From Oscillospiraceae bacterium (GTDB lineage Bacteria > Bacillota > Clostridia > Oscillospirales > Oscillospiraceae), in assembly GCA_031262405.1 (NCBI GenBank), contig JAISHS010000035.1, positions 1 through 64,000 of the forward strand: a stretch of DNA of 64,000 bases, written 5' to 3'. Below the pieces are notes generated by a model. That model was given only the letters and a program-made list of their open reading frames with translations. It was not told where the DNA came from and made no database searches. Below are positions 33,685-41,765 of the stretch, in pieces. Positions within the stretch are counted from its first letter, which is position 1, and each line of letters opens with the position of its first letter. The position numbers and the translations under genes are program-made.

Positions 33685-35088
33685 TTGAAGGTCAGATTTA
33701 TCGAACCTGGTGCTCCTCCTTACCGAAGGAGTTTAGGAAACTATTTCACATACGAAAAGTATATCAGGACTCCTTCGCATGGTCTTTTAACGCTTGCCAC
33801 GATTGCTAAAGTCGCGGTTATGGACACTCTGATGTACAGTGAATCTATCTCAAAGGTCATCTGGGAAGACGTTTTGGATGCCGATATTGTGTTTATCAGC
33901 TTTTTTACATTTGCCGCGCCACGCGGATATGAATTGGCGCAGTACATAAAAAAGAACTCCAAAGCGATAGTCGTTATCGGCGGTCTACACGCCTCCATGA
34001 ACTACACTGAGGCTGTTTTATATTGTGATTACGTGCTCTTGGGTGAAGGCGACGAGTCCGTTTTGGAATTTATAAACGCCATAAAAACCGGATCCCCCTT
34101 GGATTTTCCTGGGATAGCTTATAAAAAGGGCGATAGGATTATATCTACTGGCGAACGAAAGCCTCCTGAAAATATTAATACGATTCCAGATCGAAATCTT
34201 CTCTATAATTTTAAAAAAATGGCGGGACACAATACAATCTGGGCACAGGTACACGCTTCGCGCGGTTGCCCTCACAGCTGCGATTATTGCGCCGTAGTTC
34301 GCCACTTTGGCAGGAGGGTTCGTACCCGAACGCCTGATAATATTGTAGAAGATATCCGTCAAGCCATTGAATTTCATGATAGACGCAGGTTTCCGCGTAT
34401 ATTGAAAATTCTTTGGATCACCGATGATAATTTTTTTGCTGAAAGAGACTGGGCTATATCCGTCTTAAAGGCTATAATTGCCAGTGGCATTAAATATACC
34501 TTTACGATACAAGCGCGGTACGAAGTAGGATTTGACGACGAGATGCTTTCTTTATTGAAACAGGCTGGCTTTTCTCAACTTGCGATGGGAATAGAATTCT
34601 TGGAAGACGATAGCTTTGCTCAGTTTCACAAAGCATCCAATTATGATGATATAGTCCGCTCTATCGCCAACATTCAAAAACATGGCATTAATGTTCGCGG
34701 CTTATTTATTATGGGAGCGGATAACCACACAAAGGGCGTCGGGTATAGGTTGGCTCACTTTGTAGAACAACATGATATCCGAGGCGTTTTGATTCAGTCT
34801 ATGTATTTCATTCCGGGCACGCCGGCGTATGAGGCGAAAAATACCCAACTAATTCACAAAGACTGGTCGAAATACAGAGGACATGTCGTGCACCATCCGA
34901 AAAACATATCAGCTTACGATCTGCAAAAGGAGATTATAGGCGCAAGCAGAAGGATATACTCGGTGAAAAATACGATTAAAGCGTTACTTACAAGAACTTG
35001 GAATGAAAAACTTTTATATATCGGAGAGTGTTTCTGGCAAAGAAGCGTTAGAAGTGATTTGAAACGCGAGCTGCCCAATCTAAAATGA
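33685..35088 (+). CDS. B12-binding-type radical SAM protein
   Basis: About 467 residues. The N-terminal half is a cobalamin-binding-like domain (VRFIEPGAPP; DADIVFISFFTF; IVVIGGLHASMNYTEAVLYCDYVLLGEGD). The radical SAM core has ASRGCPHSCDYC, with cluster cysteines 195, 199 and 202, and later FTIQARYEVGFDDEMLSLLKQAGF. No His in the typical DxHxxG motif was seen, so cobalamin may not be bound in the usual way. Such enzymes methylate or rearrange unreactive carbons. TTG at 33685 (then AAG GTC AGA) is chosen because GGGGTG lies seven bases upstream. GC and codon use are clearly lower than recJ, and it lies next to a tRNA, so it is probably transferred. Confidence 0.85.
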   Translation: MKVRFIEPGAPPYRRSLGNYFTYEKYIRTPSHGLLTLATIAKVAVMDTLMYSESISKVIWEDVLDADIVFISFFTFAAPRGYELAQYIKKNSKAIVVIGGLHASMNYTEAVLYCDYVLLGEGDESVLEFINAIKTGSPLDFPGIAYKKGDRIISTGERKPPENINTIPDRNLLYNFKKMAGHNTIWAQVHASRGCPHSCDYCAVVRHFGRRVRTRTPDNIVEDIRQAIEFHDRRRFPRILKILWITDDNFFAERDWAISVLKAIIASGIKYTFTIQARYEVGFDDEMLSLLKQAGFSQLAMGIEFLEDDSFAQFHKASNYDDIVRSIANIQKHGINVRGLFIMGADNHTKGVGYRLAHFVEQHDIRGVLIQSMYFIPGTPAYEAKNTQLIHKDWSKYRGHVVHHPKNISAYDLQKEIIGASRRIYSVKNTIKALLTRTWNEKLLYIGECFWQRSVRSDLKRELPNLK

Positions 35089-35142
35089 GCGGTTTATCCC
35101 GTGAACATTATATCTAAAATGAGCACCACCACAACTTCGGGG

Positions 35143-35209
35143 TTGCAAACCTAAAGCAATTCGGGTATAATATCTGTAGTGACAGTAGCAGATATTATAC
35201 CCGAATTGC
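35143..35209 (+). promoter_or_regulatory. TA-operon promoter with 21-bp operator palindrome
   Basis: TTGCAA (35143-35148), 17-base spacer, TATAAT (35166-35171). The -10 box lies inside a perfect 21-bp inverted repeat, 35156-35176 with 35189-35209, loop of 12. The second arm again contains ATTATA. Phd/YefM-type antitoxins bind such palindromes with their toxin; the hairpin may also terminate the radical SAM transcript. Confidence 0.8.
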
Positions 35210-35236
35210 TTTATACCATTTAGGGAGGATTTTCAA

Positions 35237-35524
35237 ATGCCGAATATCAGATCCAGCACTGACCTGCGTAACAGCTACAACGAAATCTCCGAGCTCTGCC
35301 ACGAGCGTTGCGAGCCCATCTTCATTACGAGGAACGGGCGCGGCGACCTCGCGGTGATGAGCATTGAAGCGTATGACAAAATTACAGGCCGTGACGAGCT
35401 TTACCGCTTACTTGAAGAGGGAAGGCAAGACCGTCTTGCCGGTCGCACCATGCCGTTTGATGACGCCATGGCTGCGATATACAAAGAGATGGAGGGCTGG
35501 AATGTTCAAGCTGCATCTAACTGA
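35237..35524 (+). CDS. Phd/YefM-family antitoxin
   Basis: A 95-residue protein. The N-terminal part (NIRSSTDLRNSYNEISELCHERCEPIFITRNGRGDLAVMSIEAYDKI) is the Phd/YefM DNA-binding and dimerisation domain. The C-terminal half (from about 50) is a charged helical region expected to wrap around and neutralise the toxin. GGGAGG lies eight bases before the ATG. Its stop overlaps the toxin gene by 23 bases, the standard coupling in type II systems. It should repress its own promoter through the 21-bp palindrome upstream. Confidence 0.92.
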   Translation: MPNIRSSTDLRNSYNEISELCHERCEPIFITRNGRGDLAVMSIEAYDKITGRDELYRLLEEGRQDRLAGRTMPFDDAMAAIYKEMEGWNVQAASN

Positions 35525-35810
35525 CAATGGCAAACGGGACATTCTTGAAATCGGTTGGTACATTTACGAACAGCTTGATAGTCCCGTTGCCGCAATTAAC
35601 ACCGTGGAAAAAATAGAAGTCGCAATCCGGAAGATTCCGGACAATCCGTATATCTACCCAAAGGTACGCGACGACCGACTGGCCGCTATGGGATATCGGT
35701 CAGTCGTTATAAATAACTACGTCGCATTTTTTGTGATTGACGAGGCTGCCAAGATTGTCAGCATTGACCGCGTTATATACGGCAGGCGCGACTGGGCGCA
35801 TATCCTTTAA
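35502..35810 (+). CDS. RelE/ParE-family toxin
   Basis: A 102-residue protein with the RelE/ParE fold: FKLHLTDNGKRDILEIGWYIYEQLDSPVAAIN, then NPYIYPKVRDDRLAAMGYRSVVINNYVAFFVIDEAAKIVSIDRVIYGRRDW. The final IDRVIYGRRDW is the usual C-terminal strand. RelE-type members cut mRNA on the ribosome, ParE-type poison gyrase; sequence cannot separate them here with certainty. The start at 35502 follows GGAGGG in the antitoxin end. The reading frame is open further upstream but that is the antitoxin region. Confidence 0.92.
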   Translation: MFKLHLTDNGKRDILEIGWYIYEQLDSPVAAINTVEKIEVAIRKIPDNPYIYPKVRDDRLAAMGYRSVVINNYVAFFVIDEAAKIVSIDRVIYGRRDWAHIL

Positions 35811-35836
35811 AACTATGACATAAAGCAGGTGCCGCT

Positions 35837-36712
35837 ATGAAAAAACTACTCTCCGACCTAAGCCTAAAGAACATCGCCCTGCTCATCGCCGCCGGTGCTG
35901 TTAACGCCGTTGCCGTCACGATGTTTCTAGCTCCGGTGGGGCTTTATGACAGCGGCTTCTCCGGCACCGCGATTCTGCTCTGGAAGGTAACCCCGCCGCA
36001 GCTCACGCTCTCTATTTTTCTGGTGGTGCTCAACTTCCCCTTTTTCCTGTACGCCCACAGAAAGCTGGGCTTCTCCTTCACGGTCTATTCCCTCCTGACG
36101 ATAGGTACATACTCGGCGGTCTCGTTCCTAATAACCAACGTGCTCCCTATAGACGTTGCGGCAAGCTCGCCCTTTGTCGGCACGGACCTGCTGCTCTGCG
36201 CCGTTTTCGGCGGGCTGCTATCCGGAATCGGCTCCGGTATGGCCGTGAGATATGGCGGCGCCATGGACGGCGTGGACGCGATGGCGAGCCTGTTTGCAAA
36301 ATCGCTGGGCGTTTCGGTGGGAACCTTTGTGATGGCATACAACGTGGTTTTATATGTCATCGCAGCTATAGTAATGCGCAGCTGGTCTCTGCCGCTGTAT
36401 TCCGTCCTCGCCTATATGATGGCAATAAAGACGGTAGACTTTATCACCGAGGGTTTCGACAAGGAAAAATACGCGATGATCATCTGCCGCGACCCCGACG
36501 CGGCGGCAGCCGCCCTGACGGAGGCCTTCGGCCACGGCGTCACCATGATAGACATTGTCGGCGGCTATTCCTCAAAAGAGGGCAAAATGCTATACTTCGT
36601 CGTGAACCGCTTCCAAATCACAAAAATGGTAGGCATAATCCGCGCCATAGACCCCAAGGCCTTCGTCACCATCTCCGAGGTCTCGGACGTCATGAACCGC
36701 TTTCCGGACTAA
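35837..36712 (+). CDS. YitT family membrane protein
   Basis: A 291-residue protein with five or six N-terminal membrane helices (about residues 13-195) and a C-terminal cytoplasmic DUF2179-type domain (from about 205). GLYDSGFSGTAILLWK, GSGMAVRYGGAMDGVDAMA and VDFITEGFDKEKYAMIICRDPD are family signatures. YitT proteins are widespread in Bacillota, of unknown transport or signalling role. AGGTG precedes the ATG. It follows the toxin by 26 bases, but is probably a chromosomal gene rather than part of the TA unit. Confidence 0.92.
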   Translation: MKKLLSDLSLKNIALLIAAGAVNAVAVTMFLAPVGLYDSGFSGTAILLWKVTPPQLTLSIFLVVLNFPFFLYAHRKLGFSFTVYSLLTIGTYSAVSFLITNVLPIDVAASSPFVGTDLLLCAVFGGLLSGIGSGMAVRYGGAMDGVDAMASLFAKSLGVSVGTFVMAYNVVLYVIAAIVMRSWSLPLYSVLAYMMAIKTVDFITEGFDKEKYAMIICRDPDAAAAALTEAFGHGVTMIDIVGGYSSKEGKMLYFVVNRFQITKMVGIIRAIDPKAFVTISEVSDVMNRFPD

Positions 36713-36725
36713 ACTGAAAATTAAA

Positions 36726-36753
36726 TTGCATTTACATACAAATATGATATACT
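36726..36753 (+). promoter_or_regulatory. sigma-A promoter for the DUF2156/GNAT pair
   Basis: TTGCAT (36726-36731), 16-base spacer, TATACT (36748-36753), 33 bases before the ATG at 36786. Confidence 0.7.
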
Positions 36754-36785
36754 TTCCTTAATAATTAATCGAGGTAGCTTTTCGA

Positions 36786-37712
36786 ATGCTAGATATGCAG
36801 ATCCCCGCTTCACTAAATTTCAAAAAACTCACGCCGGAGGACAAGCCTTGGGTGGACGAGCTGGTTTTGCCCTGCTCGTCGCGCAGCGCCGACTTCAATT
36901 TCGGCAGTCTCTTCCTCTGGGACAGCCTTTTTTCACCCACCGTGGCGGTCTTGGGCGGCCGCCTTATCGTCAAGGCTCAGCGGCGGGGTGAGATTTTTTT
37001 CTCCTTTCCGGTCGGCTGCGGGGAGCTTGCCCCGGCTGTGGATGCAATTTTGGCGTGCGCCCGCGCCGAGGGTCTTGCCTGCACAATTCGCGGCGTCGAG
37101 GAAAAGGGAATCGAGCAGCTCGAGTCCGCCTTCCCCGGCCGCTTTCGCTTTGAGGAGGACCGCGCCGCCGCCGACTATATCTATTCCGCCGAGGCTCTGG
37201 CGACGCTTTCGGGAAAGGCTCTCCACGCCAAGCGCAACCACATAAACACCCTCGAGCGCTCAATGATTTGGCGCTTCGAGACCCTCGAGCGCCGCCATTT
37301 TGACGCCTGCCGTGAGCTTCTGGAGACTTGGTACGACTCAAACGTTGTTGTAAACGACTTAGGGCTGCACGAAAACCGCGCGCTCAATCGCGCCTTTGAG
37401 TTCTATGAGCAGCTGGGACTGCTGGGCGGTGCGCTCTTTGTGGAGGACAGCCTCGTCGCCTTCACAATGGGCGAGCTTGTCGCCGCCGATGCGCTTGACG
37501 TCCACTTCGAAAAGGCGGACGCCTCCCTGCCCGGCGCCTATCCGCTCATAAACCGCGAGTTCGCGCGGCGGGCACTCTCAGTCTATCCCGAGCTAAAATA
37601 CATAAACCGCGAGGAGGACATGGGTCTGGAAAACCTGCGCCGCGCGAAAATGAGCTACCGCCCCGCATACATCCTGCGCAAATTCGTCGCGAGGGAGATT
37701 GAAGCAAAATGA
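36786..37712 (+). CDS. DUF2156 (MprF-C-like) acyltransferase-fold protein
   Basis: A 308-residue protein resembling DUF2156 family proteins, a double GNAT-like fold related to the aminoacyl-transfer domain of lysyl-phosphatidylglycerol synthase. Recognisable parts are FNFGSLFLW, DYIYSAEALATLSGKALHAKRNHINTL, and EDMGLENLRRAKMSYRPAYILRKF at the end. No membrane domain is attached. Real substrates are unknown; transfer of an aminoacyl group from tRNA is the likely chemistry by family. GAGGT lies upstream. Its stop overlaps the start of the GNAT gene (ATGA). Confidence 0.9.
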   Translation: MLDMQIPASLNFKKLTPEDKPWVDELVLPCSSRSADFNFGSLFLWDSLFSPTVAVLGGRLIVKAQRRGEIFFSFPVGCGELAPAVDAILACARAEGLACTIRGVEEKGIEQLESAFPGRFRFEEDRAAADYIYSAEALATLSGKALHAKRNHINTLERSMIWRFETLERRHFDACRELLETWYDSNVVVNDLGLHENRALNRAFEFYEQLGLLGGALFVEDSLVAFTMGELVAADALDVHFEKADASLPGAYPLINREFARRALSVYPELKYINREEDMGLENLRRAKMSYRPAYILRKFVAREIEAK

Positions 37713-38527
37713 CGGCTGAATCGGCGCGTCGAGCGGAGAATTTCGAATTAGAGGATATAATTCGTCTCTGGAGTATCTGCTTCGGCGATAGTCCGGAGCT
37801 TGTCCGGCAGCTTTACGCCGCTTGCAGTCTTCTCGAGACGACCTTCGTCGCGGGCAGTCCCCCCGACGCTATGATGACGGCCTTTGATGGGCTGAGCCTT
37901 TCCGGGCGGCGCGCGTCATATATTTACGCGCTGTGCACGAGGCCGGAAAAGCGCGGGCGGGGACTCGCCGGTGCCGTCCTGAGCCGCATAATTGACGAAA
38001 GCTTCGCGCGCGGCACGCAGCTTGTCTGCCTGCATCCGGCGAGCCTCTCTCTCTGGCGTTGGTACCGCGACGCCAAGGGCTTTAAGCCGCTCATTCTGGC
38101 GCAGCCTCGCGAAATTGAGCCGCTCCCCGCTGCGGACGGAACTGTCCGGGAAATATCCGCCGAGGAGTTTATTATCCTTTCCGGAGAATTTCCCGATTTA
38201 AACTATCCGCTCCCACTGCTCCGTGCGCAAGACTTGTTTTGGCGCGACGGCTCGGGCGCGTTTCTCGCGCTCGAGAGCGGGGGAGTCCGGGCACTGGCTC
38301 TCGCAAAAGCGCGCGGCGACGCGCTTTTGCTCAAGCAGCTCTGTGCGCCCCCGAACGCCGAGCGCGCTCTTGCCACCCTCGCCGCGCGTCACTTCGGCCT
38401 GCCCCGCGTAAGCCTCCTCGCGCCCGTCACCCCATCCCGCGACGCTTTACCGGATTTGTGCTATGTCACAAACGACCCTGATTTTATCCCCGACCACAAT
38501 TTCGTGTTCCCATTTCTGCTGGATTAA
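37709..38527 (+). CDS. GNAT family N-acetyltransferase
   Basis: A 272-residue protein. The N-terminal 130 residues form a GNAT domain: IYALCTRPEKRGRGLAGAVLSRIIDES is the strand 4/acetyl-CoA loop (here RGRGLA), followed by LHPASLSLWRWYRDAKGF. The C-terminal half (about 135-272) resembles the second, Eis-like part seen in long GNATs, without a clear sterol-carrier domain. The 4-base ATGA overlap with the DUF2156 gene indicates translational coupling. Substrate unknown. Confidence 0.85.
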   Translation: MTAESARRAENFELEDIIRLWSICFGDSPELVRQLYAACSLLETTFVAGSPPDAMMTAFDGLSLSGRRASYIYALCTRPEKRGRGLAGAVLSRIIDESFARGTQLVCLHPASLSLWRWYRDAKGFKPLILAQPREIEPLPAADGTVREISAEEFIILSGEFPDLNYPLPLLRAQDLFWRDGSGAFLALESGGVRALALAKARGDALLLKQLCAPPNAERALATLAARHFGLPRVSLLAPVTPSRDALPDLCYVTNDPDFIPDHNFVFPFLLD

Positions 38528-38534
38528 AAATATT

Positions 38535-38592
38535 GTCGCCTCAAGGCGACTCCTTCTATCTATTATCTTTTATCTTCTATCTATTATCTGCA
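38535..38592. repeat. GTCGCC hairpin and TATCTATTATC tract
   Basis: GTCGCC/GGCGAC with loop TCAA at 38535-38550, then CTATCTATTATC-type tract to 38592. The tract is read through by the end of the spoIVFB-like gene on - (CAG ATA ATA GAT AGA AGA TAA). Same tract family as at 25197-25230 and 57073-57087. Confidence 0.55.
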
Positions 38593-39187
38593 GCACCAGC
38601 AGCCATGCCCCTGCTGCGACCAGTGCCACGCCCATCCCGTCTCCAATCAACGCCACTCCCGCGCCGAGGAGCGCAAGTGCGCTCAGGACGCCGGTAGCTT
38701 TAACAATTCTTTTCGCTGTAGCCTCCGGCAGGGCGAAGCAGAGCGCCGCCAAAAGCGCCCTGCCTCCATCGAGAGGCAGCGCGGGCAGCAGATTAAACAC
38801 ATTGAGCACCAGCGACGAGCCGGCGACCATGAGCAGATAGTCGCTCTTGAGAGCCGCGCCGCAAACGGCGCAGAGCTTGGCAAAGCTAAGCCCCGCAACG
38901 GGACCCGCGAGCGCGCAGACGAGCTTAGATATCCCGACAAGCTCGCCGCTGTAATCCAGCCGAAAGCCCGTAATCGTAGCCTCGAGCGCGCGCGGGGGAG
39001 CATTCGCCGCGACGAGCGCCCCCATGTGCGCCAGCTCATGTATGGCGGCGGCGGGAAAAATCGCCCCGGCCATACCGGAGCCGTCGAAGTAACACACAAG
39101 CGCAAAGAGCGCCGCGAAGCCCGCTCCGAAGGAAATTCTAAACGGCGGCAGTGGTCTATGCCAAGCGGGTTTTATTGCGGATTTCAC
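38570..39187 (-). CDS. SpoIVFB-like site-2 membrane metalloprotease
   Basis: A 205-residue M50-family intramembrane protease. AAAIHELAHMGAL carries the HExxH zinc motif, and NLLPALPLDGGRAL holds the conserved Asp in the third helix. Four or more membrane helices are visible. In Bacillus, SpoIVFB cleaves pro-sigma-K in the mother cell during sporulation. Here it follows an M23-type gene with a GTGA overlap, the same order as spoIVFA-spoIVFB. The final residues (QIIDRR) are encoded by the AGATAATAGATA tract. A role other than sporulation cannot be excluded from two genes alone. Confidence 0.85.
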   Translation of the reverse strand: MKSAIKPAWHRPLPPFRISFGAGFAALFALVCYFDGSGMAGAIFPAAAIHELAHMGALVAANAPPRALEATITGFRLDYSGELVGISKLVCALAGPVAGLSFAKLCAVCGAALKSDYLLMVAGSSLVLNVFNLLPALPLDGGRALLAALCFALPEATAKRIVKATGVLSALALLGAGVALIGDGMGVALVAAGAWLLVLQIIDRR

Positions 39188-40113
39188 AGATAAAACTCCG
39201 GGTTCAGATTCTTGTCGTTATATTCCAGCTCAAAGTGCAGATGCGGCCCCGTCACGTCCCCGGTCGCCCCGACGAGCGCGACGATCTGACCCAGCTCCAC
39301 CGTGTCGCCGTAGCCGACGTTCAGCTCGCTGCAATGCGCATAGAGGCTCGTGAAGCCGCCCCCGTGGTCGATTATGAGCGTCAGCCCGAAGCCGTCAAAC
39401 TCCTGCGCCGCGATGACCGTCCCCGCCGCGAAAGCGGTGATATAGTCCCCCGTCCAGGCCTCAAAATCCGCCCCGTAGTGGAAGCGAACCTCGTTATGTA
39501 TGGGGTGCAGCCGATAGCCGAAGGCGGAGGTGTAGCCGATGGCGACGGGCGAGGCATATTTAAAGGGCAGCACCACCGGCTCTAAACAGACCCTGTCCGG
39601 AATCTCAAGCTCGGTGAAGGCCGCTTGAGTCTCCACAAAGGCGCTTATCTTCTCGCTCAAAATCGCCATCAGATCCGGCGAGGGCTCAGGCCCCGGCTCG
39701 GGCGAGGGCTCAGGCTCCGGTTCCGGTTCAAGCGAGGGCTCCGGCGGCTCCTCCGGAATGGGCGATTCGGCCTCCGGCGGGAAGAAGCCCTCGAAGGAAA
39801 TGTTCGACGTGCCGGAGAGATTTGCGTCAATCATCCGCTCGAGCTCAAAGCCCTCTGCCGTCAGCACCAACTCCGGCGAAGAGGCGGGCGCGGGCGGGTT
39901 TTTTTTCGCGCCGCCCTTTTCCCAGGCATAGACAAGCTCATCGCCTCCGGCGAGAGTTTTTCCCAGCGCGAGTATGTCCTGAGCAAGCGCTTCACCCTGC
40001 TCGAGCGCGGGACTTATAAAATCCTTTGCCGCATCTGCTGCCTCGGGAAAAGCCGTAAGCGTTGCTCCCGCCAAAAGAAATATCAGCAGAACGGATAAAA
40101 TCTTAATTCTCAT
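39184..40113 (-). CDS. M23/LytM-domain protein, SpoIVFA-like
   Basis: A 309-residue protein: N-terminal membrane or signal segment (about 4-22), a proline/glutamate-rich linker (about 115-150, PEP and SPEPGPEPSP repeats), then a LytM/M23 domain (about 185-309). HYGADF and HLHFELE keep the zinc ligands His-x3-Asp and His-x-His, and HCSELNVGYGD the other conserved His. In Bacillus SpoIVFA the LytM domain is thought inactive and anchors SpoIVFB. Here the ligands look intact, so it may have peptidase activity. GAGGGA precedes the ATG; it overlaps the protease gene by four bases. Confidence 0.82.
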   Translation of the reverse strand: MRIKILSVLLIFLLAGATLTAFPEAADAAKDFISPALEQGEALAQDILALGKTLAGGDELVYAWEKGGAKKNPPAPASSPELVLTAEGFELERMIDANLSGTSNISFEGFFPPEAESPIPEEPPEPSLEPEPEPEPSPEPGPEPSPDLMAILSEKISAFVETQAAFTELEIPDRVCLEPVVLPFKYASPVAIGYTSAFGYRLHPIHNEVRFHYGADFEAWTGDYITAFAAGTVIAAQEFDGFGLTLIIDHGGGFTSLYAHCSELNVGYGDTVELGQIVALVGATGDVTGPHLHFELEYNDKNLNPEFYL

Positions 40114-40356
40114 TTATTTCCCTCTTTAATTCTCAGCGAAAAAGTGATATACTGTTTTTTGAACGGTTTGCGCAACCGACAGTTGATTTAAAAAATTGCT
40201 TCGCAATTTTGATAAGTCGCTCGTTCCTCTCGCTTTGTTATCGCAGACCGCTGCGGCGGCTAAGCACTAACTGACATTAGTGCTCAAGCAAACATAATAC
40301 TCCCACTTAACTGCGCAATCCCGCGAAATGCCACGAACACATCGGAGGTACATACA
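40114..40356. other. intergenic region with two hairpins
   Basis: Holds AAAATTGC/GCAATTTT (about 40194-40211) and AGCACTAA/TTAGTGCT (about 40263-40284) stems. Divergent promoters for argH (+) and the SpoIVFA-like gene (-) must lie here; I could not place them with confidence. Confidence 0.4.
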
Positions 40357-41742
40357 GTGAAGCTTTGGTCGTCACGCTTTGAAAAAAACACCGCCGCGCT
40401 CACGGACGAGCTTAACGCCAGCATCGGCTTTGACTGCCGCCTGTATCGTCAGGACATTTTGGGAAGCCTCGCCCACTGTGCGATGCTGCGCAAAACCGGC
40501 ATAATCACTGGCGAGGACGCCGAAAAAATCATCCGCGGTCTTAACGAAATTCTCGCGGATATGGTTTCCGGCGCTCTTACCTTCGGACAGGACGCCGAGG
40601 ACGTCCACATGGCGATCGAGGGCGAGCTTACGCGCCGTATCGGTAAGGCGGGGGGCAGACTTCACACCGCCCGCAGCCGTAACGATCAGGTCGCGCTGGA
40701 CCTTCGCCTCTATTTAAAAGAAGAGATAACCACCATCCGCACTATGGCTCTCGCGCTGCTGGAGGCTCTCGCGGATATCGCCGCGCAAAACCTTGATACC
40801 GTAATGCCCGCCTACACTCATCTCCAGCGCGCCCAGCCGACTACCTTTGCCCATGTCGCGATGGCCTATGCCAATATGCTCCGGCGGGACATCCTCCGGC
40901 TGGAGGATTGCCTCGAGAGAATGGACGAGTGCCCCTTGGGCAGCGGCGCTGCGACCTCGACGACTTATCCCATTGACCGCGCTTTCGTCGCCGAAGCGCT
41001 CGGCTTTGCCCGTGTGACTCAAAACAGCATGGACGCCGTCTCTGACCGCGACTTCTCTATAGAGCTTATGAGCGACCTGTCTATACTTATGATGCACTTG
41101 TCCCGCTTTTCTGAGGAAATCATCCTCTGGTGCAGCTGGGAATTTCGCTTCGCGGAGCTGGACGACGCCTATTCCACGGGCTCCTCTATCATGCCGCAGA
41201 AGAAAAACCCCGACATAGCGGAACTTGTCAGGGGAAAAACGGGTCGAATCTATGGCGACCTCATAACGCTGCTCACGGTTATGAAGGGTCTGCCGCTGGC
41301 TTATAACAAGGATATGCAGGAGGATAAGGAGCCGGTTTTCGACGCCTGCGACACGGTCAAAAAGTGCCTGCCCGTTTTCACCGATATGCTCCTCACTATG
41401 AAACTCTTGCCGGAGAATATGCGCCGCGCCGCAGCGGGCGGCTTCATAAACGCGACGGACTGTGCGGACTATCTGACGAAAAGGGGGCTACCCTTCCGCG
41501 AGGCTTACGGCGTCGTCGGCGCACTCGTAAAAGCCTGCTCCCGAGAGGGAAAAACGCTCGAAACCCTCACGCTCGAGGAATATCGGCAGGTTAGCCCCCT
41601 CTTCGAGTCCGACATTTTTGACGCCATCAGCCTCGAGCGCTGCGTAGGGGCTAGGCGTGTCCCCGGCGGCCCCGCCCCCGAGAGCGTTTTAGAGCAGATC
41701 GCCTATATCCGCTCCTTTATCTCTGAGCGTACACAAGACTAA
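40357..41742 (+). CDS. argH: argininosuccinate lyase
   Basis: A 461-residue enzyme that splits argininosuccinate into arginine and fumarate, the last step of arginine synthesis. TARSRNDQVALDLRLY, TVMPAYTHLQRAQPTTF and the superfamily signature GSSIMPQKKNPD are all present, with the active-site His in THLQ and the catalytic Ser in the mobile loop GSSIM. GTG at 40357 is supported by GGAGGT seven bases upstream. argG is not adjacent. Length matches the family. Confidence 0.97.
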   Translation: MKLWSSRFEKNTAALTDELNASIGFDCRLYRQDILGSLAHCAMLRKTGIITGEDAEKIIRGLNEILADMVSGALTFGQDAEDVHMAIEGELTRRIGKAGGRLHTARSRNDQVALDLRLYLKEEITTIRTMALALLEALADIAAQNLDTVMPAYTHLQRAQPTTFAHVAMAYANMLRRDILRLEDCLERMDECPLGSGAATSTTYPIDRAFVAEALGFARVTQNSMDAVSDRDFSIELMSDLSILMMHLSRFSEEIILWCSWEFRFAELDDAYSTGSSIMPQKKNPDIAELVRGKTGRIYGDLITLLTVMKGLPLAYNKDMQEDKEPVFDACDTVKKCLPVFTDMLLTMKLLPENMRRAAAGGFINATDCADYLTKRGLPFREAYGVVGALVKACSREGKTLETLTLEEYRQVSPLFESDIFDAISLERCVGARRVPGGPAPESVLEQIAYIRSFISERTQD

Positions 41743-41765
41743 TATATAGAACTGAGGAAATAATC

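Noticed and set aside
40176..40200. third 159-bp element copy (ACAGTTGATTTA match)
   Set aside because: Only 12 bases match the right end; no left end or length match nearby.
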